From a virus, in the IMG/VR virus record IMGVR_UViG_3300027801_000080, positions 1-34,800 of that record: a stretch of 34,800 nucleotides of DNA. One strand, written 5' to 3'. The position numbers and the translations under genes are program-made. Positions within the stretch are counted from its first letter, which is position 1. Every line of letters starts with the position of its first letter. The notes beneath the pieces are model-generated. The model had not been told where the DNA came from. It saw only the letters and a list, made by a program, of their open reading frames with translations, and made no database searches. Shown piece by piece: positions 24,056 through 31,209 of the stretch.

Positions 24056-24970
24056 TTATTCCGATTCAGGAACTTTGGCAATTTGATTTTCATGTTTGGT
24101 TTCATCTGTATTGAACCATTCGCCATCCTTCTCAAGCCAAATGCTAAGGCAAAACGAATAGGTTTCGTTTGTTATCGCACCATCCCAAGTCCATGTTTTC
24201 CAATCTGGGTCTTGATATGTTGTATTGTAGCCGGTGAAAATTGAGCGAACAACATCTCCAGATTCATTCTTGATGGTTATATCGACTTCGATATGGTGAG
24301 TCAGGTCGCAGTTCAAATCGGCATCCCATCGAACCGTTGCCAATGTTTTGTTGTCCTCTTCTGTCCAGATGATTTCACTATGATAGAATAGTGCTGATAA
24401 ATTGCAGGCTGGTTCGGTTTCATTGCCAGATTCATTGCCAGATTCAGTGCCGTTATCTGGATTTTGATATGAGTCATATTCACATGAACCATCATCATCT
24501 GTTGCTGTCTCATTGTAATTGTTTGCTGCTGGGTCCGTGCAACCATAGATTGGTTCTGGTGGAGGCGGTGGTGGTGGTGGATATTGGCACGAGCCATCAT
24601 CCTCATTGGCCATTGAATCGTAATTCTCGGCGGTCGAATCCATACAGCCCCAGAATATGGTGATTACAGGCTCGTCTTGACGTTCTGCTTCGTCTATATC
24701 ATCCGAACCCATCAAGTCGATTCCAAGCATCTCCAGACCCCCTCCGCCTATGACAAGAGCAATGATGGGAATGAGAGTCATAAGGAGAGCCTTGAACTTC
24801 TTGGCTTGCTCATTAGCCCTATCCAAGACTCCTTGTTTTTCATTCGACCAATTCATCTCACCGTCGTCGAGCAAATCGGCGAGAACCGCTTTGGCATCTC
24901 TCCCAGATGCTTCTGCAAGCAATTCAGCACGGGCTGACAGTTCTGTTAAATCAACCTCATCGTCGCCCAT
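24056..24970 (-). CDS. Membrane-anchored surface protein with Cys-Asp repeats
   Basis: Residues about 1-60 are a helical cytoplasmic part, about 64-84 a membrane helix (ALLMTLIPIIALVIGGGGLE), then an extracellular region with two GC-x-D...DDGSC repeats (GCMDSTAENYDSMANEDDGS and GCTDPAANNYNETATDDDGS) separated by eight prolines. These repeats belong to a small Asp/Asn-rich family frequent in marine bacterial and Marine Group II archaeal exoproteins. Many Asn-x-Ser/Thr sequons follow (NGTESGNESGNETE), consistent with archaeal N-glycosylation. The rest is a beta-sandwich-like domain. ATG 24970 is 22 nt after a class II promoter; the longer frame would cover that promoter and the ncRNA. It might be a superinfection or host-surface factor. 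Confidence 0.82.
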   Translation of the reverse strand: MGDDEVDLTELSARAELLAEASGRDAKAVLADLLDDGEMNWSNEKQGVLDRANEQAKKFKALLMTLIPIIALVIGGGGLEMLGIDLMGSDDIDEAERQDEPVITIFWGCMDSTAENYDSMANEDDGSCQYPPPPPPPPEPIYGCTDPAANNYNETATDDDGSCEYDSYQNPDNGTESGNESGNETEPACNLSALFYHSEIIWTEEDNKTLATVRWDADLNCDLTHHIEVDITIKNESGDVVRSIFTGYNTTYQDPDWKTWTWDGAITNETYSFCLSIWLEKDGEWFNTDETKHENQIAKVPESE

Positions 24971-24988
24971 ACCAATAACATTGGCGCT

Positions 24989-25000
24989 GGGGTTTTTTAT
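24989..25000 (-). promoter_or_regulatory. Class II promoter ATAAAAAACCCC
   Basis: Minus strand, first C 22 nt before the ATG at 24970. It lies immediately downstream of the predicted ncRNA copy 2, as with copy 1 and the HNH promoter. Confidence 0.55.
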
Positions 25001-25013
25001 GGATTGGTGAAAA

Positions 25014-25173
25014 GGATTCCCAGCCAACCTCGTGAACTCCCCACTAAGCCGTCGCCTGTGGTTTGCCGGTGCGCTGGTCTGGAATTGTAGCAGCCGACCC
25101 CACAGGCGGCTTAGGAGTCTGCGCTCAATGCGCTTCGTCGATTTCGCTCGCAGGTGGTGGTTGTCTGCTACAA
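25014..25173 (-). ncRNA. Predicted pseudoknotted ncRNA, copy 2
   Basis: No credible ORF is present here. On the minus strand: TTGTAGCAG (25165-25173) pairs perfectly with CTGCTACAA (25085-25093), which lies inside the loop of a 15-bp stem between 25100-25114 and 25044-25061 (3-nt bulge), so the two stems interlock as a pseudoknot. A further hairpin GCGC-TCAAT-GCGC lies between them. A class I box at 25192-25201 would initiate at about 25172, exactly the first base of the 5' stem. A run of four U at about 25010-25013 could mark the end. Shared GGGGTCGG and AATTCC motifs and identical stem order link it to copy 1. Confidence 0.55.
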
Positions 25174-25191
25174 ACCACACCACGCACCACC

Positions 25192-25218
25192 ACTATATCA
25201 ATGTGCCGGTGTATCAAT
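25192..25218 (-). promoter_or_regulatory. Class I promoter of the ncRNA
   Basis: Minus-strand TTGATATAGT (25192-25201), with ATTGATACACC 16 bp upstream. There is no start codon near the predicted initiation site, so the transcript is probably the structured RNA. Confidence 0.55.
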
Positions 25219-25225
25219 GGTGAGT

Positions 25226-25248
25226 AATATCAATGGGTTTGATATACT
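25226..25248 (+). promoter_or_regulatory. Class I promoter and inverted-repeat operator
   Basis: Plus-strand TTGATATACT (25239-25248) starts 45 nt before the ATG at 25284, giving a leader of about 16 nt with GAGGG. Just upstream, ATATCAA-TGGGT-TTGATAT forms a 7-bp inverted repeat overlapping the TATA box, a likely repressor site. Four TATCAA/TTGATA elements lie within 25190-25250. Confidence 0.55.
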
Positions 25249-25283
25249 ACAACGAGGTGGGTCAGCACAGAGGGTATAGACAA

Positions 25284-25613
25284 ATGACGCAACCAGAACT
25301 AACAGAAAGAGATGAAAACGGACTTCTTGATTTAGGTTATGTGTATAAAGAAAGACGCTGCGGAGCCTGCGAATGCAATCTCCTTGTTCAACAAATTACT
25401 GACAACATTAAAGCGAAGGTGCAGTGTAAATGGACTCGTTGGTTCTGCCATGATTGCCAAGAGTTCGTTGAAACAAAATTGGTCATTGTCGATTGGCGAG
25501 ACATGGGGTCCAAATCAACCGATGTTGCCAAATTGGAAAAGAGATGTGAACGCCGAATGCAAATCATCACCGAGATGCGAGATGCAACAGAAGCCAGATT
25601 GCTTGGTCTCTAA
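25284..25613 (+). CDS. Zinc-binding hypothetical protein (109 aa)
   Basis: Not recognised. Cys-x2-Cys (RRCGACECNLL) and Cys-x2-Cys (WFCHDCQEF) about 25 residues apart form a zinc-ribbon-like site; the C-terminal third is a charged helix (LEKRCERRMQIITEMRDATE). The ATG at 25284 is preferred over 25233 because the class I promoter lies inside the longer frame, and GAGGG precedes it. The stop overlaps the TerL stop by 4 bases (convergent). Confidence 0.7.
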   Translation: MTQPELTERDENGLLDLGYVYKERRCGACECNLLVQQITDNIKAKVQCKWTRWFCHDCQEFVETKLVIVDWRDMGSKSTDVAKLEKRCERRMQIITEMRDATEARLLGL

Positions 25614-27145
25614 GCACCAAAGGTTCTCATGGTTGGCAATCCGCCACCCTCATCCATCATCTCGATAGCCAGCAACGCATACAGCAGGGCGTGGAATGCG
25701 TGGTCGTCGCCATCTCGACCATACTTGGTCAAGGTTTGCCCTCGCAATTGTCTCTGGCTTTTCATGTCGTCTTCGACCGAACTGTTGATGGCGCACCATT
25801 CATGGAGAACCCATTCCAAATCTCGGTCTTTGAATGGGAGAGAGATTTCCTTGTTCTTGATAATTTCAAGCGTTTTTTCCACATACGTTGTCCTATCGAC
25901 AACGGCCATATTGATTATGTTGCGGTTGTTATCTCTTCGCTTGAACTGATATGGAGTCATTGGTCGAGATGAATAATAGCACGAGCAAACACGGTCGGCG
26001 AACTCGTCTTGGAGTTCCTTTGTTTGTCTTGCACCATATCCGATATCGCACACGACCTTCACGCAATTGTATCGGAGAATTAGTTCTTTGATTCTGGCGA
26101 CTTCATCCAATTCTCCATCGCCTCTCGCCTCAATCCGTATTGCATTCAATATCTCTTTTCCATCCTTGCTGCAAATCACGATTGTCGTTGTCAATCCCCA
26201 ATCAATTCCCATGACCGATTCTGCTGGAATCGCCAGAGACTCCGCTGGGAACTTATTGGGGTCAATACAATTCAACGCAACATCGAACGTGAGAGGTTTT
26301 GCAGAACCGGCAAAGAACTCGCCAAGCACTTCGTTTTGAAATCGACGAGGCGAGTATGTTCCTCGCTTTTGCTCTATATCGGCGTCTGACACGGATGGAT
26401 GAATCAATTGGGTTATGTGATAGCCATAGATGTTCTGAACTTGCGTTGCACCGCCGTTTTGATGCACCCATTGGCTGCCATCCCATTCGCCCTTCGTGCT
26501 GGATTCCCAAAGCCTCCAGAACTCCGAGCCTTGTTCACGGGCTGTGCCAGATACAAGCACTATTTTGAAGTTCGATTGGGTGAGCATCTCCATCAGCATC
26601 GGGAGAACGTCTGGGTCGCAATCCTGATATTCGTCAATGCAACACAGGTCTGCGGCGATACCAAGAAGCCCATGTGCATCTCCCCAATTTGAATAGGCAT
26701 AGAAGTGATTCAAAGACCTTGCACCAACATCGAATGTCTGGTGGCTCACGCTTGTCTTGATACGCTGCTTTAGAAGGCATCCATTGTTCACCGAACTCAT
26801 CATAGCCCCATTGAACCGTTCCTCGACGAATCGGCTCACTTGCGGTTGTCTGGGCGCAGTATAGACCGCATTGAAGTATGGAATGTTGAGCAACCCATAC
26901 AGGAGAATGTTGCAGATGGTTTCAGTTTTTTCAACCTTGCGAGAACACTTGAGAACAATCACTTTCGTTATGTCATTGCGCTCGGTTGCACCAAAGTGGC
27001 GATAGACTTCTTGGAGATACGGTCGCTCTCCCAGCAAGAATGCTTTGCCGTTGATGGTTCTGAAATAAGAAGCCCAACGGTCTGGATAGAGAGCAATCTC
27101 CCTCGCTTGTTCGCCTGTGAGAACAGCATTGCCAGCCTTGCTCAT
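25610..27145 (-). CDS. Terminase large subunit
   Basis: The packaging motor ATPase and headful/site nuclease. In the 511-aa form, a degenerate Walker A (KCSRKVEKT, Lys73) follows IVL, Walker B is CCIDEYQD (Asp171-Glu172), and a motif-III-like SGTAREQGSEF follows. The RNase-H-like nuclease has Asp315 (MGIDWGLTT), Asp367 (VVCDIGYGARQ) and Asp480/481 (GRDGDDHAFHALLY). The Walker A lacks the usual Gly-Lys-Thr, having Glu-Lys-Thr, a variant I know from some terminases. Start: ATG 27145 (MSKAGNAVL) or TTG 27175; neither has a good Shine-Dalgarno. It probably shares a transcript with the DUF6011 gene upstream. Confidence 0.93.
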   Translation of the reverse strand: MSKAGNAVLTGEQAREIALYPDRWASYFRTINGKAFLLGERPYLQEVYRHFGATERNDITKVIVLKCSRKVEKTETICNILLYGLLNIPYFNAVYTAPRQPQVSRFVEERFNGAMMSSVNNGCLLKQRIKTSVSHQTFDVGARSLNHFYAYSNWGDAHGLLGIAADLCCIDEYQDCDPDVLPMLMEMLTQSNFKIVLVSGTAREQGSEFWRLWESSTKGEWDGSQWVHQNGGATQVQNIYGYHITQLIHPSVSDADIEQKRGTYSPRRFQNEVLGEFFAGSAKPLTFDVALNCIDPNKFPAESLAIPAESVMGIDWGLTTTIVICSKDGKEILNAIRIEARGDGELDEVARIKELILRYNCVKVVCDIGYGARQTKELQDEFADRVCSCYYSSRPMTPYQFKRRDNNRNIINMAVVDRTTYVEKTLEIIKNKEISLPFKDRDLEWVLHEWCAINSSVEDDMKSQRQLRGQTLTKYGRDGDDHAFHALLYALLAIEMMDEGGGLPTMRTFGA

Positions 27146-27184
27146 AATACAAGGAGGCAAGCCGCCCACATTCAATCTATCTGT

Positions 27185-28318
27185 TCAAACCTTTTCGACA
27201 ACGGAGAATTGGTCTGCATATTCGTTTGCCTTTTGACGGGATTGGAATGTGCAGATTGTTTCGCCTGTGGAACGGTCTTTGACAGCGTAGTTCCCTTCAT
27301 CATCACGAAGGATAACGACTTCAACGACTCGTGCTTCGATAGTGCCTTCAATGACCATAGCGGTGGTCTTAGAGTATGGTAATGCGTAATGCTTGGCACA
27401 GATGGGTCCATAGCCGTGTGCGGTGGACTTGAAGTCAGTTAGAGGCAAAGAGCAGAAGCAACAGCGACCGGATTTGCGCCCCATCTCTGAAACCGTTGCG
27501 ATTGGGTCATTGCGGAATTGAGTCATAACTGCAACAACCGATTCTGTGGTTGCTGGTGTGAAGTTCCAGCCTGCGGTTGATTTGGTGATGTGTCCGAATT
27601 GGGAATCACGGTCGTTGTAGTCAGCGCCATGATTATGGATATAGAGAACATCATTGGATTCGCCGTTGCGTCGGTTCGAGCGAACAACGACTTCTTGGCC
27701 ATCATCAGTAATCAAGTGGATTTTGGTGCGTGTTAATGTTGCACCAGCACCGTCGAATAATTCGAGAACTGCTTCAAATCCTGTCATTGCTTCTGAATCG
27801 CTCACAGGTGTGGTTGCGATTCGATGTGCTTCACGAGCCGCTTCACGAGCCACACGAGCCGCATCTCTGGATGCCATTGTCGATGCGTGTTTGCCTTTCA
27901 TGTCATTGCCTTCTGCAATCATTTTATGGACAAATGGCAATTGCTTGGCGGATAAGAAGCCTTTGCTTCGACCTTGACGAATCAAGGATTGAGCGAAGTT
28001 CTGGCCACTTGATTTCAAGTGTGGTCGAACTGCTTCTAATTGGTCGCACAGTTCCGAGATGTTCTCGGTTGTTGACGGGGTGATGGTGCTGACGGTGGTG
28101 ATTGTTTTACCAGCGCCCTCTTCGCCTGTTGTCGAGGTTGCGTCTTCGCCTTCTTTGACGAACTTGTTGACATAGAACATTTGTTTGCTCGATAGAACCC
28201 ACTTGCTGCCTTTTGACACGAGGTCTCCGGCGAACTTTTGGCTTCTGGTCGGTAATACTTCAAGCACTTCTGCAAGTGCCGATATCGCTGTGGTCTGGGT
28301 TTCTGGTATGGTGGCCAT
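27185..28318 (-). CDS. DUF6011 zinc-finger protein with duplicated domain
   Basis: A 377-aa protein in three parts. Two related helical units (SQKFAGDLVSKGSKWVLSSK.. and GQNFAQSLIRQGRSKGFLSAK..), each with FA..L...G.....LS.KQ..FV.K, occur at about residues 25-60 and 100-140. A central beta-rich region follows, then DUF6011 (GRCCFCSLPLTDFKSTAHGY then GPICAKHY), a four-Cys zinc site at about 290-320. Members occur widely in phages; the function is unknown. ATG 28318 lies 29 nt downstream of a class I box and is preferred over the ORF start at 28363, which would include the promoter. Confidence 0.78.
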   Translation of the reverse strand: MATIPETQTTAISALAEVLEVLPTRSQKFAGDLVSKGSKWVLSSKQMFYVNKFVKEGEDATSTTGEEGAGKTITTVSTITPSTTENISELCDQLEAVRPHLKSSGQNFAQSLIRQGRSKGFLSAKQLPFVHKMIAEGNDMKGKHASTMASRDAARVAREAAREAHRIATTPVSDSEAMTGFEAVLELFDGAGATLTRTKIHLITDDGQEVVVRSNRRNGESNDVLYIHNHGADYNDRDSQFGHITKSTAGWNFTPATTESVVAVMTQFRNDPIATVSEMGRKSGRCCFCSLPLTDFKSTAHGYGPICAKHYALPYSKTTAMVIEGTIEARVVEVVILRDDEGNYAVKDRSTGETICTFQSRQKANEYADQFSVVEKV

Positions 28319-28337
28319 ACCCATCCTAAGTAGTTCC

Positions 28338-28363
28338 ACTATATCAATGGTTCGGTATATCAA
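28338..28363 (-). promoter_or_regulatory. Class I promoter with upstream half-site
   Basis: Minus-strand TTGATATAGT (28338-28347), 29 nt before the ATG at 28318, with a second ATTGATATACC 16 bp upstream. This is the cleanest example of the paired element and probably drives the DUF6011-TerL operon. Confidence 0.65.
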
Positions 28364-28849
28364 TCAAGCGTCTTTCCAATCACGCTTGCGTTCTGCCATT
28401 TTGGTTTCACGCTCTGCACGACTTTCATCTCTGCGAACATCATCTGCACGGCGGAGTTCGGTTTTTTTGAGTCTGACATTACCTGCACTAATCGAGGCAT
28501 TGACACATAATTCGATTCGCTCATCCGTGTGCGATTCAAAGTGAACCGCCCATTGAAATCCTCTGCGGAATAATGCAACATCTTCGACAATAGTATCGGC
28601 TGGCAATGATTCTTTGATTTGAGCGAATGCTGCTTCTTTCATCCATAACGATGCACAGCCCTTGATTGAGCCATAGATAGCGGCGACAATCTGATTCTCT
28701 TCATGTGGGTATCTGGCGACGGTGTATTTGATTGAACCTGCTGTCATATCCTCACATTGGAGACCTTTGGATTCCAAAGACATCTGGATATTTGTTCGGC
28801 ACATTTTCTTCATTTCACGCTTTCCTATCAGTGGTTTTTTTCTCGGCAT
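28364..28849 (-). CDS. Hypothetical protein (161 aa), basic C-terminus
   Basis: Not recognised. The basic N-terminus (PRKKPLIGKREMKKMCR) is followed by a compact alpha/beta region (SIKYTVARYPHEENQIVAAI, GFQWAVHFESHTDERIEL), then a long Arg/Glu/Lys helix (LRRADDVRRDESRAERETKM) likely to be a coiled coil. It follows the SprT-like gene by 12 nt, hence the same operon. Nucleic-acid binding is possible but unproven. Confidence 0.68.
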   Translation of the reverse strand: MPRKKPLIGKREMKKMCRTNIQMSLESKGLQCEDMTAGSIKYTVARYPHEENQIVAAIYGSIKGCASLWMKEAAFAQIKESLPADTIVEDVALFRRGFQWAVHFESHTDERIELCVNASISAGNVRLKKTELRRADDVRRDESRAERETKMAERKRDWKDA

Positions 28850-28861
28850 GAGCCGTGCTGG

Positions 28862-29440
28862 TTATCCCACCTTTATCAATACATAGGATTCACACCAAAC
28901 ACCTTTGTTGAATACTTTGCAGCACTCTCGACAAGCCGATTCGGGAGACATAGCCCTTGTTCGGAATAATACCTTTTGGCAATTCGGACATTCATAGCGA
29001 TGGAGGTTGCCTCTTTCACGTTCAAGCCGTTCCACCGAGCGCACGAACTTGGCTCTGTGGTATTTGTAATCTGGATATTCCATCCAAGACTTCTCCATCC
29101 TTTGGAACATGGGTCCATGACCCTCGCTCGAACCGAGAACTATGTGAATCAGTTCGTGATGAATCAATCCTTTGAGTAGTATCGGTGAACCCTCGAAGTA
29201 ATAATCGAAGGCATATCGGTTAATCGACAACGTAAAGTCGTCGTCTTTCAGCCTGACTTGCGCCAGCACACGAATAGTTCCTTCACGGAGATATCGCCAT
29301 CTCAACCAAGAAGTTCCTGATGGCAACCCACCGAGTTCATCTGGCCTCTCGGCACGAAGTTCACGATACAACGAGCGCACGAGCAAGAGATGTTCAACAC
29401 TTAATGGATTGGTCAATCCTCGTTCTCGACTCTTTTCCAT
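28862..29440 (-). CDS. SprT-like zinc metalloprotein
   Basis: Contains the HExxH site (H95-E96-L-I-H99, in GLIHHELIHIVLG) followed by a downstream His (GHGPMFQ, H108), the SprT/Spartan arrangement, then a zinc ribbon (CPNCQKV...CRECCKV). In host cells SprT-like proteases remove DNA-protein crosslinks; in viruses the role is unclear and it could process virion or host proteins. ATG 29440 overlaps the end of the upstream gene by 28 bases. The class I promoter near 30523 probably drives this whole run of genes. Confidence 0.83.
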   Translation of the reverse strand: MEKSRERGLTNPLSVEHLLLVRSLYRELRAERPDELGGLPSGTSWLRWRYLREGTIRVLAQVRLKDDDFTLSINRYAFDYYFEGSPILLKGLIHHELIHIVLGSSEGHGPMFQRMEKSWMEYPDYKYHRAKFVRSVERLERERGNLHRYECPNCQKVLFRTRAMSPESACRECCKVFNKGVWCESYVLIKVG

Positions 29441-29676
29441 TCTTCTCCCTCGACGGCGGTGATGAATATGACTTCATCTGCACGGAACATTCTGAAAACC
29501 TGTTGAGGATTCGACATCAATAACATTTGGACTTTTTCACCAATCGCCGATGGTGCTGTGTTGGCGTTGAGTTCCCAAGAACGGGTTTCTCTTCGACCGT
29601 TAATTTCAATCTGAACGGAATCATCATCATCTATGGCATCGTCTGGACACATAACTTTGGGGTGTCTCCCCACCAT
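29413..29676 (-). CDS. Hypothetical protein (87 aa)
   Basis: Not recognised. An acidic Asp run (DDAIDDDDSVQIEING), then a ubiquitin-like or beta-grasp rhythm (SAIGEKVQMLLMSNPQQVFR, then ADEVIFITAVEGEEW). Two possible starts: ATG 29676 and ATG 29652; the former is used. It is followed by an overlap into the SprT-like gene. Nothing indicates an enzyme. Confidence 0.6.
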   Translation of the reverse strand: MVGRHPKVMCPDDAIDDDDSVQIEINGRRETRSWELNANTAPSAIGEKVQMLLMSNPQQVFRMFRADEVIFITAVEGEEWKRVENED

Positions 29677-29688
29677 TATGAATGCGAC

Positions 29689-30489
29689 TCATATGTCGAT
29701 TGAAACCTTTGTCGGGTCTTTGAGGATTTGATTTGACAGTTCAAGAATAATTTTATTTGTATTCTGGAGATTGGTTTTGGTCTGTGGAGTATGCAGCATC
29801 CAATTATCGGAGTCAATATCTGGTCGAAGGCAAATCGCCATGAATCCAGATTCGCTCGGTTTGATTTCATTCATCGAGCCGATTGAAACCAATTCTGGTG
29901 CAATCGACTTTTTGGAAAACCATTCTTCTTCAACATCGTGAGTATCTATCCATTCGCACCAACCATTTGTCATTAGTGCTGGGTCAATTGCGACAAACGA
30001 CTTCAATGGAATTATCAATTGGTCAGGAACAAGAACCTTCTTTGCTGGTCGGGTGAATTGACCGGCGGTTGAATCGAGAACCCAGCCGTCGCACATGGCA
30101 ACAACATGACCATCATATCCTGTTCCTTCGACTTCTTGTTCGTGGTGGATGGCGAGGCAATATGGCCAAATCCTCGTCTCCTTCTTTTTTCGACCGCCAC
30201 GCTGGGGATGCCGATTGACCTGATGTTTTGGAATCCTTTTGACTATGGCTTCTCCACTTTTGGCTCGTGTGAAGTGATGGTTCCATCCATAAACATCACA
30301 GGCCATTGACTTTGCATCTGGGAATCCCATCTCATTCAAAGAGTATGCAATGCCCTCGCTCACTTGATAGCAACAATCTGGAACTATGCCTGAAATCTGT
30401 GCGAGGTGAGCAGCATTCAACACAGCCTCGATTCTCTTGTCAACATAATCAATCTCGATGAAATTGAATGGAATTATTTTTGAACTCAC
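29689..30489 (-). CDS. Transglutaminase-like cysteine protein
   Basis: The order Cys (VPDCCYQVSEGIAYSLNEMG), His (GYDGHVVAMC) and Asp (GWVLDSTAGQF) matches the transglutaminase/papain-like catalytic triad, with the usual G-x-x-H-V-V and W-V-x-D motifs. It might be a protease, amidase or protein cross-linker; the target is unknown. A Lys/Arg-rich patch (HPQRGGRKKKETRI) lies between Cys and His. GTG 30489 is favoured because GGAGG lies 9 nt upstream and its class I box is 43 nt away, like the other leadered genes; ATG 30510 (7 residues longer) is possible. Confidence 0.75.
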   Translation of the reverse strand: MSSKIIPFNFIEIDYVDKRIEAVLNAAHLAQISGIVPDCCYQVSEGIAYSLNEMGFPDAKSMACDVYGWNHHFTRAKSGEAIVKRIPKHQVNRHPQRGGRKKKETRIWPYCLAIHHEQEVEGTGYDGHVVAMCDGWVLDSTAGQFTRPAKKVLVPDQLIIPLKSFVAIDPALMTNGWCEWIDTHDVEEEWFSKKSIAPELVSIGSMNEIKPSESGFMAICLRPDIDSDNWMLHTPQTKTNLQNTNKIILELSNQILKDPTKVSIDI

Positions 30490-30522
30490 ACCAATCGGCC
30501 TCCACCTCATGGTGGTGTTGCG

Positions 30523-30548
30523 AGTATATCAATGCTCTTGTTCCTCAA
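30523..30548 (-). promoter_or_regulatory. Class I promoter TTGATATACT
   Basis: Minus strand (30523-30532), with ATTGAGGAACA 16 bp upstream. Probably drives the transglutaminase-like, 87-aa and SprT-like genes. Confidence 0.55.
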
Positions 30549-30868
30549 TATGCCGACCATAGCAATCGACAAGCGTTGTTATGTCCTGACTCCGCATCGT
30601 GGTCGAATACCAAATGTTCCAATTGGCCATCTGGGTTGCAGCAACGAGTCATATCCATAATGACTTTTGGATTCTCGACTTGATGTTTGAATGCTTCTTG
30701 CATTGCTGAACTGATTCCAGCAATAATATCCTCGAATGTGCTGGTGATTTTGACTTCACCGATGTCGTCGTCTTCGTTTATGATTCTCACGTTGTCGCCA
30801 GATTGAATCAACAACATTATCGGCTTCAATACCGTTTCGCCCAGAACACTGTTCAAATCGGAATCCAT
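30545..30868 (-). CDS. Hypothetical protein (107 aa)
   Basis: Not recognised. An acidic alpha/beta protein with NVRIINEDDDIGEVKITSTF in the middle and a helical part (IIAGISSAMQEAFKHQ), then a CC pair (MTRCCNPDGQ) and a His/Cys-containing tail. It begins 3 nt after the stop of the 98-aa gene and is likely coupled to it. No membrane segment or signal peptide. Confidence 0.62.
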   Translation of the reverse strand: MDSDLNSVLGETVLKPIMLLIQSGDNVRIINEDDDIGEVKITSTFEDIIAGISSAMQEAFKHQVENPKVIMDMTRCCNPDGQLEHLVFDHDAESGHNNACRLLWSAY

Positions 30869-30873
30869 TCAAA

Positions 30874-31170
30874 TCATTCCCAATCGACAATTATATTTGC
30901 CGGACCCGTGCCAACGATTGTTGCCTTGACAACAATTCCCTGCAAGAATATAGCCTCGTTGAATACAAATGAAAACTGATTTTGCAGGTATGCGTCGAAC
31001 TCAAATGCAACCGCACCAGCAACCGCATCGGCAACACTTTTGGCATCATACACGGTGATGGTGCATTCGTCTTGTTTGAAAGAGCCACTTATTCCAGATA
31101 ACATTGAAAACGGAGTCGCTGACACGACCTGTGTTCCTGTTGCTGAAAGAGCAATGTGAGTCAAAACCAT
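30874..31170 (-). CDS. Small beta-rich (possible virion) protein (98 aa)
   Basis: Ala/Val/Phe-rich and probably all beta, starting MVLTHIALSATGTQVVSATP and ending IVGTGPANIIVDWE. The composition resembles small capsid-decoration or tail-associated proteins, but no family is recognised. ATG 31170 lies 23 nt after the first C of a class II promoter and also has AGAGGTTGAG upstream. It shares its promoter type with the capsid operon, which fits a structural role. Confidence 0.6.
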   Translation of the reverse strand: MVLTHIALSATGTQVVSATPFSMLSGISGSFKQDECTITVYDAKSVADAVAGAVAFEFDAYLQNQFSFVFNEAIFLQGIVVKATIVGTGPANIIVDWE

Positions 31171-31187
31171 AACTCAACCTCTTGCGT

Positions 31188-31199
31188 GGGGGGTTATCA
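31188..31199 (-). promoter_or_regulatory. Class II promoter TGATAACCCCCC
   Basis: Minus strand, the first C 23 nt before the ATG at 31170. Practically identical to the box before the protease-capsid operon. Confidence 0.6.
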
Positions 31200-31209
31200 C
31201 GGTATTGGC

